A stretch of 64,000 nt of DNA from G965199725 sp965199725 (lineage in GTDB: Bacteria > Pseudomonadota > Gammaproteobacteria > Nitrosococcales > Methylophagaceae): the NCBI GenBank assembly GCA_965199725.1, contig OZ241321.1:806001-870000 (forward strand), read 5' to 3'. The translations under genes were made by a program, and so were the position numbers. The notes under the pieces were generated by a model, which ran no database searches, was not told the origin of the DNA, and saw nothing but the letters and a program-made list of their open reading frames with translations. Shown here in pieces: positions 27,890-37,807 of this stretch (position 1 is the first letter of the stretch; each line of letters starts with the position of its first letter).

Positions 27890-28561
27890 CTAAGCTGTTA
27901 TGTTGCTCTGATACAAACCAAACTCATCAATCAACTCAATAACAGCGTCAGGCAACAGATATTGTACACTACTGCCCTGCGCTATTTTATTACGAATGGC
28001 TGTTGCTGATAGCTCTAACTGGGTAACAGTGACTGGCCATATCCTGCCAGCTAGCAATCTATTATCAGTCTTGACTGCTAAATGATGATGATACCAACTA
28101 CTTAAACCTTGCTGCATGACCCATTGTTTGCCAGGTCGTGTTACAACAACAATATGGGTCAGATCAAGTAATTGCTGCCAATTATCCCATGTGTGAATCT
28201 GTAAAAAAACATCTGATCCGATTAACAGATAAAGTGGCGATTGAGAAAACTCTGCGCGCATATCTATGAGCGTATCAATAGTATAAGATGCTCCCTGACG
28301 ATTAATTTCACGATCATCAGTCACAAACTGCTTAGACTTAAGCACTGCGCATTCTATCAAGCGCAAACGCTGCTGAGGACTGGCCAATGGCGGTGCTCTA
28401 TGCGGTGGTCTAGCACAGGGAACAAAACGAACAGAGCTTAAGCAAAGCTGTTCGGCAACATCCAGCCCTGTACGCAAATGACCATAATGGATAGGATCAA
28501 AGGTGCCGCCAAAAATACCAATCGCATCTGTTTGATTATTCTCTGATTTGCCCACTGCCAA
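27890..28561 (-). CDS. nadD: Nicotinate-nucleotide adenylyltransferase
   Basis: A 223-residue enzyme that joins nicotinate mononucleotide and ATP to deamido-NAD. The nucleotidyltransferase motif GIFGGTFDPIHYGHLR is near residues 15-30, and the C-terminal ISTxxxR-type motif appears as LSATAIRNKI. The start overlaps the proA stop by 26 bp. It belongs to the leuS-lptE-holA-proA-nadD run, typical of gammaproteobacteria. Nothing odd is seen. Confidence 0.96.
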   Translation of the reverse strand: MAVGKSENNQTDAIGIFGGTFDPIHYGHLRTGLDVAEQLCLSSVRFVPCARPPHRAPPLASPQQRLRLIECAVLKSKQFVTDDREINRQGASYTIDTLIDMRAEFSQSPLYLLIGSDVFLQIHTWDNWQQLLDLTHIVVVTRPGKQWVMQQGLSSWYHHHLAVKTDNRLLAGRIWPVTVTQLELSATAIRNKIAQGSSVQYLLPDAVIELIDEFGLYQSNITA

Positions 28562-29792
28562 ACACTATCCATTTTTGTGATGTCAGCCCCTCTAACCCCA
28601 CGGGACCGCGTGCATGAATTTTATCTGTAGAAATACCAATTTCAGCGCCTAGCCCATATTCAAAGCCGTCGGCAAAGCGGGTTGATGCATTTACTATCAC
28701 AGAACTTGCATCTACCTGCGTTAAAAAGCGTCTCGCATGATGATAATTTTCTGTCACAATACTCTCAGTATGGCCTGAACCATGTTGATGAATATGATCA
28801 ATTGCTGTATCAATATCATCTACAATCCGAATCGCCAGAATGGGTGCCAGATATTCTATATCCCAGTCTTCATCAGTAGCCGCAATACAAGCCGTTATAA
28901 TTTGCCGAGTACGAGGACAGCCGCGTAATTCAACAGATTGTTGCTGATAGCGTTTTGCCAGACCAGGTAGCACATCAGCAGCAACATGAGCTGAAACCAG
29001 CAAGGTCTCCATTGCATTACAGACACCATAACGCTGGCACTTGGCATTAAACGCAATCTCCTGCGCCATTGACAAATCGGCTGCATCATCAATATAAACA
29101 TGACAAATACCGTCAAGATGCTTAATCACTGGCACACTGGCGTCACTGCTTATCCGTTCAATCAGGCTTTTGCCTCCCCGCGGCACAATAACATCAACAT
29201 AATCAGACATGGTAATCAGCTTGCCAACCGCGTCCCGATTAGTAGTTGTAACAACCTGTACTCCAGTGGCAGGCAAGCCTGTCTTTTCTAATCCTGTATG
29301 AATGCATGCAGCAATTGCCTGATTGGAATGTAAGGCCTCACTACCGCCACGTAAAATGCTGGCATTGCCCGATTTCAGACATAACCCAGCAGCATCAGCA
29401 GTTACATTGGGCCTTGATTCATAAATAATACCAATCACCCCCAAAGGTACGCGCATCCGCCCTAACTGTATGCCAGAAGGACGATAATTCATATCACTAA
29501 TTGCACCAACAGGATCGGGAAGAGCGGCAATCTGTTCCAACCCTTCGGCCATTGCCTCAATACGGGCATCTGTCAGCGCTAGACGATCCAATAATGCGGC
29601 ATCCAGACCATTGGACTTACCTGCATCAAGATCGAAGCCATTTTGCTGTTTTAAAGCATTAATATTGCTTCTGATCTCGTTGGCAATTGCCAATAATGCG
29701 CTGTTTTTTACCTCGGTAGCTGCGAGGGACAATATCCGGCTTGTCTGTCTGGCCTGCACGCCTAATGTTTGCATGTAGTGTGTAATATCCAA
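28536..29792 (-). CDS. proA: Gamma-glutamyl phosphate reductase
   Basis: An NADPH-dependent enzyme of about 418 residues that makes glutamate-5-semialdehyde in proline synthesis. The catalytic Cys lies in NAKCQRYGVCNAMETLL, about residue 250, and the FGSGQ end is typical. No ATG fits: a TTG at 29792 gives LDITHYMQTLGVQAR, matching the usual ProA start, with AGGAG 8 bp upstream; GTG at 29801 would put the AGGAG too close. No proB is adjacent. It sits between holA and nadD, a placement known in several gammaproteobacteria. Confidence 0.93.
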   Translation of the reverse strand: MDITHYMQTLGVQARQTSRILSLAATEVKNSALLAIANEIRSNINALKQQNGFDLDAGKSNGLDAALLDRLALTDARIEAMAEGLEQIAALPDPVGAISDMNYRPSGIQLGRMRVPLGVIGIIYESRPNVTADAAGLCLKSGNASILRGGSEALHSNQAIAACIHTGLEKTGLPATGVQVVTTTNRDAVGKLITMSDYVDVIVPRGGKSLIERISSDASVPVIKHLDGICHVYIDDAADLSMAQEIAFNAKCQRYGVCNAMETLLVSAHVAADVLPGLAKRYQQQSVELRGCPRTRQIITACIAATDEDWDIEYLAPILAIRIVDDIDTAIDHIHQHGSGHTESIVTENYHHARRFLTQVDASSVIVNASTRFADGFEYGLGAEIGISTDKIHARGPVGLEGLTSQKWIVFGSGQIRE

Positions 29793-29821
29793 TTGCAACA
29801 CTCCTAAATTAAACTATTAAA

Positions 29822-30820
29822 TTATTGTGCAATCTGTATGCACAATCTCTCTAATAGCATCCAGGGACATATTTTTAGGCTGCCTTTTGCTGCCTGATCA
29901 ATGCGGGCCATATCATCAAGGTAAGCCCACCATTGCTGTTTGTTATGTCGGCGCAATACGCTAGAAAACATTGACTCATCCCTCTTCCATATTTTCTGTA
30001 CCGCAAATATGCGACTAATTGATTTGCCTTCATTTAATTGCATTGCCATGTCAACAATGCGATGTAACGACCAAGACACGGCAGCAAGCACTTGTTCAAT
30101 ACTAACTTCTGCCCGCAAGCGGATAATCATTCTGGGGATTTTTCCTGTATGTCCGTTAAATGCAGTGTGAATTAAGTCAAATGACTGGAATCGTGTATTA
30201 TCGGCTACGGCATCCAGCACCATTTGTTCATCCACATCACCTGATGGGCACAATAATTTTAATCTATCTATTTCTTGCGCAGCTGCAGGCAAATTGCCTT
30301 CAATACGTTCAGCAAGTAGTGTTGCCGCTGCCTGATTGAATCGTAAACCAAGCTGATCTGATCGCTGTAAAATCCATCGTGGTAGTGCTGCCCTATCCAC
30401 TGACCAGAACGCAATTGTTGCGCCAATAGTATCCAGATCAATAAACCATTTACTGGTGCGTGATCGTGCATCTATTTTTCCACTTATAATAATGAGCGTA
30501 GCATCTGCTGGTGGGTTAGCTGCATAACGCCTCAGTGCTTCGCCGCCTTCTCTGCCAGGCGAGCCAGATGGCAAACGTATTTCTAACAGCTTTTTATCAG
30601 CAAAAAGCGAGATTGTTTGCTGTTGCCACTGAAATTCTGACCACTTGAAACTATTGTCGACATGCCAGACACGGCGATCATTAGTGCCCAGTTTTCGCGC
30701 CTGCTGGCGAATTAAATCACTGGCTTCTTCCATTAAAAACTGCTCATCGCCAAAAAGCAGATAGACAGACAACAATCGTTTCTGTAAATCTTCCGCCAGG
30801 CGATCCAGTTTAAGCTGCAT
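29822..30820 (-). CDS. holA: DNA polymerase III delta subunit
   Basis: A 332-residue clamp-loader subunit that opens the beta sliding clamp. The N-terminal clamp-binding region reads LLSVYLLFGDEQFLMEEASD at residues 16-35, and the AAA+-like lid and C-terminal collar helices follow. Length agrees with E. coli HolA (343). It begins 3 bp after lptE, and the pair follows leuS, the standard order. The C-terminal part, with SLHRIVDMAMQL and the LLERL end, fits the collar domain. Confidence 0.93.
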   Translation of the reverse strand: MQLKLDRLAEDLQKRLLSVYLLFGDEQFLMEEASDLIRQQARKLGTNDRRVWHVDNSFKWSEFQWQQQTISLFADKKLLEIRLPSGSPGREGGEALRRYAANPPADATLIIISGKIDARSRTSKWFIDLDTIGATIAFWSVDRAALPRWILQRSDQLGLRFNQAAATLLAERIEGNLPAAAQEIDRLKLLCPSGDVDEQMVLDAVADNTRFQSFDLIHTAFNGHTGKIPRMIIRLRAEVSIEQVLAAVSWSLHRIVDMAMQLNEGKSISRIFAVQKIWKRDESMFSSVLRRHNKQQWWAYLDDMARIDQAAKGSLKICPWMLLERLCIQIAQ

Positions 30821-30823
30821 AGA

Positions 30824-31327
30824 TCATTTCAGTGCAAATAAGCGCCTTAAAACAGCTTGTACCAACTGCTGATTCAACTGTTCACGCAACAACCTTTCCT
30901 CTTCTTCGCTGCTCAATACCTGATTTTTATCAAATTGGTAATCGCGTTGGCGCTCAACCTGCTGATCTTCTACCAATAGCTCGCCGCTGATATCACTCAC
31001 GCTAAATCTGACAATACCACGTAGTTCATATTCGCTGACTTTAGCGTCAGTATCTACAGTTAACATTCTTCGTTCTATGCTGCTTTCCACGATAGTTAAT
31101 ATTGCACTACCTTCTGCATAGCTATCTACTATTGAAGCACCGCTATTTATCAAGTTGCGTTTTAGCTCGCGGCCAAGACCCTGATTAGTATTAACGCCTT
31201 GGATATATATAGTACCCAAACTATCAGGCAGTTTTGATAATACTGTAGTGCCGCGCAAGTGAAAACCGCACCCTGTCAATGCAAGCATCAATATTGTGAT
31301 TAAACCAGTTAGCATTAACTGTTTCAT
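30824..31327 (-). CDS. lptE: LPS-assembly lipoprotein LptE
   Basis: A 167-residue outer-membrane lipoprotein that plugs the LptD barrel and helps insert LPS. The lipoprotein signal ends in the lipobox LALTGCGFHLRG, with Cys at residue 20, and GFHLRG after the cysteine is diagnostic of LptE. The C-terminal half is helical and charged. It sits 8 bp after leuS and 3 bp before holA, the usual position. Confidence 0.95.
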   Translation of the reverse strand: MKQLMLTGLITILMLALTGCGFHLRGTTVLSKLPDSLGTIYIQGVNTNQGLGRELKRNLINSGASIVDSYAEGSAILTIVESSIERRMLTVDTDAKVSEYELRGIVRFSVSDISGELLVEDQQVERQRDYQFDKNQVLSSEEEERLLREQLNQQLVQAVLRRLFALK

Positions 31328-31335
31328 AAATATCC

Positions 31336-33792
31336 TTATGAGTCTTCAATTACTATATTAATCAATTTGTTCGGTACCACAATCATTTTGCGAATTTTTT
31401 TACCCTCCACAAACCTGTGAACATTATCTTCAGCCATTGCCAGCGACTCAATAACGCGATCATCATCGTCCACTGTCGCCATGATTTTAGCGCGAAGTTT
31501 ACCATTGACTTGCACCATAAGCGCAACTTTATCCTGTATTAATGCTGATTCATCCACAAGTGGCCATGGCGCATCAGCAACGGCCTCCTTGTGACCTAAA
31601 GTCTTCCACAGATAATGACAGATATGCGGCACAATAGGTGATAAAATTAACACAATTATCTCCAGCGTTTCCTGAACAACAGCATTGGCCTGCTGGCTGG
31701 TATCTTTAAGTCTGGTCAGCGCATTCATTAATTCCATCACTGCAGCAATAGCAGTGTTGAATGTATGACGACGACCAAAGTCATCACCTACTTTGATTAA
31801 TGTTTGATAGGTCTGACGGCGTAACGCCTTTAACTCAGTGCCAAGTACCGCCACATCTAATGTAGTAATTTCATCCTGCATGTGATGATGCACCGCTCTC
31901 CACAAACGTCTCAAAAAGCGGCCTGCACCTTCAACTGCGGTATCTGACCACTCCAATGACTGATCAGGTGGCGCGGCAAACATAGTAAACAGACGAGCGG
32001 CATCAGCACCATGCTTATCAATCAGTGCCTGCGGATCAACTGTATTGCCTGTTGACTTTGACATCTTAACACCATCTTTCAACACCATCCCCTGGGTTAA
32101 TAAATTGCTGAATGGCTCATCACCACCCAGCAAACCTTCATCACGCATCACTTTATGAAAAAAGCGAGCATAGAGAAGATGCAACACCGCATGCTCAATA
32201 CCGCCCACATACTGATCAACCGGCAACCAATAACGAGCACGATCATCTACCATAGCGTTATCATTATCCGCAGAGGCAAAACGTGCGTAATACCATGATG
32301 ATTCAAAAAATGTATCAAAAGTATCTGTTTCTCTCATCGCATTAGCGTCACATTGTGGACAGGCACACTGGTAAAATTCAGGCATGGTTTTAAGCGGTGA
32401 TATGCCACTTAGCGCTATGTCAATTTCGGGTAACAGCACTGGTAAATCGTCATCTGGTACGGGTACTGCACCACAATCAGGGCAATGAATAATCGGTATT
32501 GGCGTTCCCCAATAGCGCTGGCGAGAAACACCCCAGTCACGTAGACGATAATGAACCTGGCGCTCACCCTTGTTTTGTTGCACAAGAAAATCAGCAATTA
32601 CATCAAACGCTTGTTCCGAGTTTAGCCCATTGAAATCACCAGCATTGACAAGGCACCCTTTATCAGTAAATGCCCCTTCAGCTAAATCACAAGTAGCGCC
32701 ATCAACTGGTGCAATGACCTGTCTGATAGGTAGATCATACTTTCTGGCAAACTCATAGTCTCGACTGTCATGCGCTGGCACTGCCATCACCGCACCAGTA
32801 CCATAGGTCATCAACACAAAATTAGCCACCCATATTGGCACTTTTTCCTCGGTTATTGGGTGAATAGCAAGTAGTCCGATTGCGACCCCCCTTTTTTCTG
32901 CTGTTGCTATAACCTGTTCTGGTGCTGCTGTCAGGCGACATTCATCAATAAATTGCTGTAATGTTGGGTTAGACTGGGCAGCATGTAATGCCAGCGGATG
33001 ATCTGCTGCTATAGCCAAATAAGTAACGCCCATTAAGGTATCTGGTCGTGTTGTATAAACAGCTATTAAATCATCACTGTCTGCTAAGCTAAATACAATC
33101 TGTACCCCTTCTGATCGGCCAATCCAATTTTTTTGCATGGTGCAAACTCGTTCAGACCAGCCAGTTAGCCTATCCAGATCAGCTAATAACGCATCAGCAT
33201 AATCGGTTATTCGCATAAACCACTGAGGAATTTCGCGTTTTTCTACCTGATTGTGGCAACGCCAGCAACAACCATCCAGCACCTGCTCATTAGCCAGCAC
33301 GGTATTGTCAACAGGGCACCAGTTTACCGCTGATGTTTTGTTATAAACGAGTCCCTTTTTAAATAAACGGGTAAACAGCCATTGTTCCCATTTATAGTAT
33401 GCCGGCTTACAAGTTGTTATCTCGCGCTGCCAGTCATAAGCGATCCCCAAACGCTTTAATTGCTTACGCATATAGTCAATGTTGCTATAAGTCCATTCCG
33501 CTGGCGCAACTTTGCTTTTAATAGCGGCATTTTCAGCTGGCAAACCAAACGCATCCCAACCAATCGGCTGCAACACATTTTTGCCTTTCATGCGCTGATA
33601 ACGGGCAATCACATCGCCAATGGTGTAATTTCTGACATGACCCATATGCAACTGACCGCTTGGGTAAGGAAACATAGAAAGGCAATAATATTTTTCCTTG
33701 TTGGCATCCTCCACAGCACGAAAGGTGTCATTATCATGCCACCACTTTTGCACAATAGGTTCAAGTTCTGCCGGATTATAGTCTTGAGACAT
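31336..33792 (-). CDS. leuS: Leucyl-tRNA synthetase
   Basis: An 818-residue class I aminoacyl-tRNA synthetase charging tRNA-Leu. The HIGH signature is PSGQLHMGHVRN near residue 48, KMSKS is at about residue 575, and the CP1 editing domain shows TTRPDTLMGVTYLAIAADHP with its conserved Thr/Asp. A zinc-ribbon-like insertion with Cys pairs (CPDCGA, CACPQCDA) is seen near residues 440-480. It is the first gene of the leuS-lptE-holA-proA-nadD-elyC-rsfS run. Its promoter must lie in 33793-33984, which also holds one arm of a diverged repeat. Confidence 0.98.
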   Translation of the reverse strand: MSQDYNPAELEPIVQKWWHDNDTFRAVEDANKEKYYCLSMFPYPSGQLHMGHVRNYTIGDVIARYQRMKGKNVLQPIGWDAFGLPAENAAIKSKVAPAEWTYSNIDYMRKQLKRLGIAYDWQREITTCKPAYYKWEQWLFTRLFKKGLVYNKTSAVNWCPVDNTVLANEQVLDGCCWRCHNQVEKREIPQWFMRITDYADALLADLDRLTGWSERVCTMQKNWIGRSEGVQIVFSLADSDDLIAVYTTRPDTLMGVTYLAIAADHPLALHAAQSNPTLQQFIDECRLTAAPEQVIATAEKRGVAIGLLAIHPITEEKVPIWVANFVLMTYGTGAVMAVPAHDSRDYEFARKYDLPIRQVIAPVDGATCDLAEGAFTDKGCLVNAGDFNGLNSEQAFDVIADFLVQQNKGERQVHYRLRDWGVSRQRYWGTPIPIIHCPDCGAVPVPDDDLPVLLPEIDIALSGISPLKTMPEFYQCACPQCDANAMRETDTFDTFFESSWYYARFASADNDNAMVDDRARYWLPVDQYVGGIEHAVLHLLYARFFHKVMRDEGLLGGDEPFSNLLTQGMVLKDGVKMSKSTGNTVDPQALIDKHGADAARLFTMFAAPPDQSLEWSDTAVEGAGRFLRRLWRAVHHHMQDEITTLDVAVLGTELKALRRQTYQTLIKVGDDFGRRHTFNTAIAAVMELMNALTRLKDTSQQANAVVQETLEIIVLILSPIVPHICHYLWKTLGHKEAVADAPWPLVDESALIQDKVALMVQVNGKLRAKIMATVDDDDRVIESLAMAEDNVHRFVEGKKIRKMIVVPNKLINIVIEDS

Positions 33793-33854
33793 TAAGTGTT
33801 CTTACAATACTGGTAATTATTTAAAGTTAGATTGATACTTACTTTACTATGAAA

Positions 33855-34908
33855 AATGCTAAACGATGCTTGTCTTATTTTGGCTATTATAACTTACTTT
33901 ACCATCCCAAGATTTAAGGCTAATAAACCCACCTGACTATGTTTGTAAAAGATAAAGTATCAGATACTTCTTTATAACAAATTTTTAAGCGCCTTTGCTA
34001 TCAATACGCTCTGAATAACGATCAACCAAATAATCCACTCGCTCTCTAGTAAGAAAGGTAAACTTTACTAGCTCCTCCATCACATCAACAACGCGATTGT
34101 AATAACTTGAAGGTTTCATACGATCATTTTCAGCAAACTCTTGGTATGCTTTTGGCACAGAAGATTGATTTGGTATAGTAATCATACGCATCCAGCGCCC
34201 TAACACCCTTAATTGGTTGACAGCGTTAAATGACTGAGAGCCTCCATTTACCTGCATTAATGCCAGCGTCTTGCCCTGAGTAGGGCGAATTGCGCCAATA
34301 GATAAAGGTACCCAATCTATTTGGGCTTTCATGATGCCAGTCATTGCGCCATGACGCTCTGGCGAACACCAAACTTGACCCTCTGACCAGTGCATCAATT
34401 CACGTAACTCTTGCACTTTCGGATGGCTTTCTAATGCATCATTCGGCAATGGAAGCCCAGATGGGTTGTATATTTTACATTCTGCGCCCAATACGTTCAG
34501 TATTCTTTTTGCTTCTTCACAGAGGAGGCGGCTATAAGATACTTCTCTTAAACTGCCGTAAAGTAGCAAAATTCTTGGCTGATGCAAAAGGCGGCTATTG
34601 GCATATAGCTTTGCTCTATCTATCTGCTGAAAATGCTTGACTTCTATGTTTGGTATATCACGCATATTGCATTGCTTAACCTTAAGTTATCAATGGCGGT
34701 ATAGATCGTCTACTTAGACATTTATTATATGCCAACTCTGCCATAACGAAAGTTATTCATGCTTTTCTTGTGGCTACAAGCTTGGTAAATATAGAAAGTA
34801 GCCTACAGACTTAATGCTACATGCTAATAATGTTTGTCTTGGCTTGACATTATAGCCTACTTTAGCAACCTAAGATTAAATGGATATTTATGTTAACCTG
34901 ACTAAATC
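33855..34908. repeat. Diverged direct repeats of about 90 bp flanking arsH
   Basis: The stretches at about 33855-33945 and 34817-34908 align along their length in the same orientation, sharing AATGCTA, TTGTCTT, ATTATA, CTTACTTTA/CCTACTTTA, AAGATTAA/AAGATTTAA and CCTGACTA. I judge roughly 70 percent identity by eye. One copy is upstream of leuS and the other upstream of arsH. They could be a duplicated promoter region or footprints of the event that placed arsH here. The entry spans both copies and the gene between. Confidence 0.35.
33985..34665 (-). CDS. arsH: ArsH-type NADPH-dependent FMN reductase
   Basis: A 226-residue flavodoxin-like reductase. The FMN phosphate loop is LLYGSLREVSYSRLL, and the conserved WCSPERHGAMTGIMKAQIDW and TQGKTLALMQVNGGSQ segments are characteristic of ArsH, which oxidises or reduces methyl-arsenicals and other substrates. 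No arsR, arsB or arsC is present, so it is an orphan here. It is flanked by diverged direct repeats. A broader role as a quinone or azo reductase is possible. Confidence 0.88.
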   Translation of the reverse strand: MRDIPNIEVKHFQQIDRAKLYANSRLLHQPRILLLYGSLREVSYSRLLCEEAKRILNVLGAECKIYNPSGLPLPNDALESHPKVQELRELMHWSEGQVWCSPERHGAMTGIMKAQIDWVPLSIGAIRPTQGKTLALMQVNGGSQSFNAVNQLRVLGRWMRMITIPNQSSVPKAYQEFAENDRMKPSSYYNRVVDVMEELVKFTFLTRERVDYLVDRYSERIDSKGA

Positions 34909-34986
34909 ACCTCTGAAATGGTGGTCTGAAAGTATTGGTTTTATTAGGGTTTTGAGACGTGAAATGTGGGGATATTAAACATTAAT

Positions 34987-35269
34987 TTAACACACCTTTA
35001 TTTCACTCATACAGCAATGGACAAAGTTACGGTTTTTTAAATTATGATGTTTTTGATATTTTTCTAGAATTTCTGGTCTAGATATTAAGGTATTGATCAC
35101 CTTGTCTCTCATTTCTTGTTTATCCAAGATCTCATAAAGTTTATGACTAGTATCTAAAGTCTTAGTATTTTTATCTGTATAAACCTTTTATTAGTTTTTC
35201 AAAACCCTCTTCTTGCGCTGAACTTGAGACACGAGTGTAAATGTGAAGAATCTCTTTTATATTGTTAAC
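34987..35269 (-). pseudogene. Remnant with serine-recombinase N terminus beside the type I R-M genes
   Basis: The 34666-35341 gap has no intact gene. On the minus strand from 35269 a frame reads ILHIYTRVSSSAQEEGFEK before a stop at 35171-35173. The YTRVSS..AQ..G pattern is the catalytic start of serine recombinases, with the nucleophile Ser in RVSS. Another frame (about 35169 to 34987) gives a coherent 60-residue stretch with LYEILDKQEMRDKVINTL and LISRPEILEKYQ, then a stop. I take the region as a broken recombinase plus an unidentified remnant. 34909-34980 shows nothing. Confidence 0.45.
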
Positions 35270-35341
35270 TTACCACATTACAAGCTCTAACGAATACTCA
35301 TTCTGATTGGCAAAATTGACGAAAAAAGTTAGAATTTGTTC

Positions 35342-37807
35342 ATGTCCGAAGCAAACGCAAGAATCATCATAGACAGATTACTCAGAGAGTCCGATTGGGT
35401 TTTATCTGGTGATGACGGTGTGGTGAATGTAGATACAGAGATGCAGAACCAGGCAGGTTTTGCAGACTATGTTCTCAAAGACAGTTCTGACTTTCCTCTA
35501 TGCATCATCGAAGCAAAGAGAGGACTGGTCTCCCCTTTGGCGGGCAAAGAGCAGGCACGAGGATATGCAGAATCAAGCAACTGTCGGTTCGTCATCCTCT
35601 CAAATGGCGTTTTGCATTACTTTTGGGATATTGAGCAAGGCAGTCCAACAGTCGTTGATATTTTCCCTTCACAGAAACAACTAGAACTGAGGAAATCAAA
35701 CTTCAATCCACCTAGGCAAGAGGTCGAGGAGATTGGCATTGATTACATTGCACAGACACAACTACCCAAGTTCGACCAGCATCCAGATTATATTGATGAT
35801 AAAAAACGAGAAGACTTTCTAAGAAACAACAAACTTCGACTCCTTCGTGACTACCAATTAAAAGCAGTTAGAGCAGTTCAGAGCAGCATTGCAGAAGGTA
35901 AGGACAGGTTCTTGTTGGAGATGGCAACAGGAACAGGAAAAACGCTAACCTCAGCAGCAATCATTAGGATGTTTTTGCGTCTTTACAATGTGAATAGAGT
36001 TTTATTTTTGGTTGACCGTATTGAGTTGGAAAGCCAGGCAAAAAAAGAATTTGATGAAGTCTTAAAAAATGATTTCAGAGCGGTCATTTGGAAAGAAAAT
36101 CAACCTGACTGGACTAAGGCAGAGATTGTCGTTTCAACCGTTCAATCTTTTGTGAGTCGCAACAAATATCGCAAAGTTTTTCGTCCAGACCACTTTGGCT
36201 TAGTCATTTCTGATGAAGCACACCGTTCTCTTGGTGCAAGAAGTCGCAGAGTTTTTGAATACTTTATTGGTTTCAAGTTAGGCCTGACTGCAACACCCAA
36301 AGGCTATCTAAAATCTGTCGATGTTGAAGATATAGCAGAGAATGACCCAAGACAGCTAGAGAAACGATTGATGTTGGACACCTACAGCACTTTTGGGTGT
36401 GGCAGTGGTGAACCAACATTTAGATATTCTCTAGAAAATGGTGTTAAGGACGGTTACCTCATTAATCCTAAAGTGATTGATGCAAGGACAGAAATCACCA
36501 CAGAACTACTCTCTGAGCAAGGATATGTGTTTCAAGGTATGGATGACGATGGCAACGACTTTGAAGAGACATTCACTCAGAAGGATTTTGAGAAGAGGTT
36601 CTTTTCAGATAACACCAATACCATCTTTTGCGAAACCTTCCTAAAGCACGCAATGAAAGACCCTTATACAGGGGAAATCGGCAAAACACTGATGTTCTGT
36701 GTCTCTCAAAACCATGCAGCAAAAGTAACGCAGATTTTGAATGTCCTCGCAGACAGAGTGTTTCCCAAACAATATAGCTCTAACTTTGCAGTTCAAGTGA
36801 CCTCAAGTGTCCAAGACTCACAACGGATGACTATCGACTTCCGTAACAACTCTCTGAATGGTCAATCGAAAACCAACCCCCATTACCGAACGTCTAAGAC
36901 ACGAATTTGTGTGACTGTTGGGATGATGACTACAGGTTACGACTGCACAGATATTTTGAATATCTGCATGATGCGTCCTGTTTATTCACCTAGCGAGTTT
37001 ATTCAGATGAAGGGTCGTGGAACTCGTAGATGTGATTTTTCACAATCATGGATTACAAAATCAGAAATTCCAGACCATATTGAACCCCAGAAAGAGCAGT
37101 TCCTCCTGTTCGACTTCTTTGGCAACTATGACTATTTTGAGAAAGATTTTGACTACGATGAAGTTCTAAAACTTCCGTCAAAACCTTCTCAACCAACTGA
37201 ACCGCCAGTAGACCCACCAAACATTGATGAAGTGGTTATCACTGCACCAGACCCTCTGGCAGAGTTGAAAGAGATACTTATTTCTGACCAGGGCATGAAG
37301 ATTGATAGAAACCTCTATCGGTCATTCAAAAAGAAGGTTACAGAGGACGCAATCATCAAAGGCTTGGTATCCCAGCAGAACTTTGATGAAGCAGAGACAT
37401 ACCTCGAAGATAAGGTTTTGGATAAACCGCAGGAGTTTTTCACGATTGATAAACTCAGAAAATCGTTAGGTCTTGATAGACGATTGACTGTTCGAGAGCT
37501 TCTTCTTCATGTCTTTGATCACATTAAACGCATCCCTTCCCAAAGGGAATGTTTGGATGAAGAGTTTGACAAGTTAGATAAGACACTCAAACCAGATGAT
37601 GAAGTCTATAGCAGTGCGAGAGAAGTCTTTGAGGCATATGCAGTAGATGATGATTTCAGAGATATTATCGACAGCAAAAGATATGCAGAATTGGGCGTGC
37701 ATCCATCTGGTGATGCGTTCAAAAAACTCCCTGCGAAACTGAGGCAGAGCATCCCTTCATACATCAAACAGAATGTGAATTTAAAACGGTTAGAAAATGT
37801 TAGATAG
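35342..37807 (+). CDS. hsdR: Type I restriction enzyme R subunit (HsdR, EcoEI-like)
   Basis: About 821 residues. The N-terminal nuclease domain has the PD-(D/E)xK pattern FADYVL...PLCIIEAKR, residues 38-58. A superfamily 2 translocase follows with Walker A MATGTGKTLTSA near 196, DEAH near 290, and the GRGTRR arginine-finger region, then an EcoEI-type C-terminal domain. It cleaves unmodified DNA after ATP-driven translocation. The ATG at 35342 is preferred to the TTG at 35336. It overlaps the methylase/specificity gene by 11 bp. At 823 codons it is shorter than EcoKI HsdR and fits the smaller EcoEI group. All motifs look intact. Confidence 0.93.
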   Translation: MSEANARIIIDRLLRESDWVLSGDDGVVNVDTEMQNQAGFADYVLKDSSDFPLCIIEAKRGLVSPLAGKEQARGYAESSNCRFVILSNGVLHYFWDIEQGSPTVVDIFPSQKQLELRKSNFNPPRQEVEEIGIDYIAQTQLPKFDQHPDYIDDKKREDFLRNNKLRLLRDYQLKAVRAVQSSIAEGKDRFLLEMATGTGKTLTSAAIIRMFLRLYNVNRVLFLVDRIELESQAKKEFDEVLKNDFRAVIWKENQPDWTKAEIVVSTVQSFVSRNKYRKVFRPDHFGLVISDEAHRSLGARSRRVFEYFIGFKLGLTATPKGYLKSVDVEDIAENDPRQLEKRLMLDTYSTFGCGSGEPTFRYSLENGVKDGYLINPKVIDARTEITTELLSEQGYVFQGMDDDGNDFEETFTQKDFEKRFFSDNTNTIFCETFLKHAMKDPYTGEIGKTLMFCVSQNHAAKVTQILNVLADRVFPKQYSSNFAVQVTSSVQDSQRMTIDFRNNSLNGQSKTNPHYRTSKTRICVTVGMMTTGYDCTDILNICMMRPVYSPSEFIQMKGRGTRRCDFSQSWITKSEIPDHIEPQKEQFLLFDFFGNYDYFEKDFDYDEVLKLPSKPSQPTEPPVDPPNIDEVVITAPDPLAELKEILISDQGMKIDRNLYRSFKKKVTEDAIIKGLVSQQNFDEAETYLEDKVLDKPQEFFTIDKLRKSLGLDRRLTVRELLLHVFDHIKRIPSQRECLDEEFDKLDKTLKPDDEVYSSAREVFEAYAVDDDFRDIIDSKRYAELGVHPSGDAFKKLPAKLRQSIPSYIKQNVNLKRLENVR

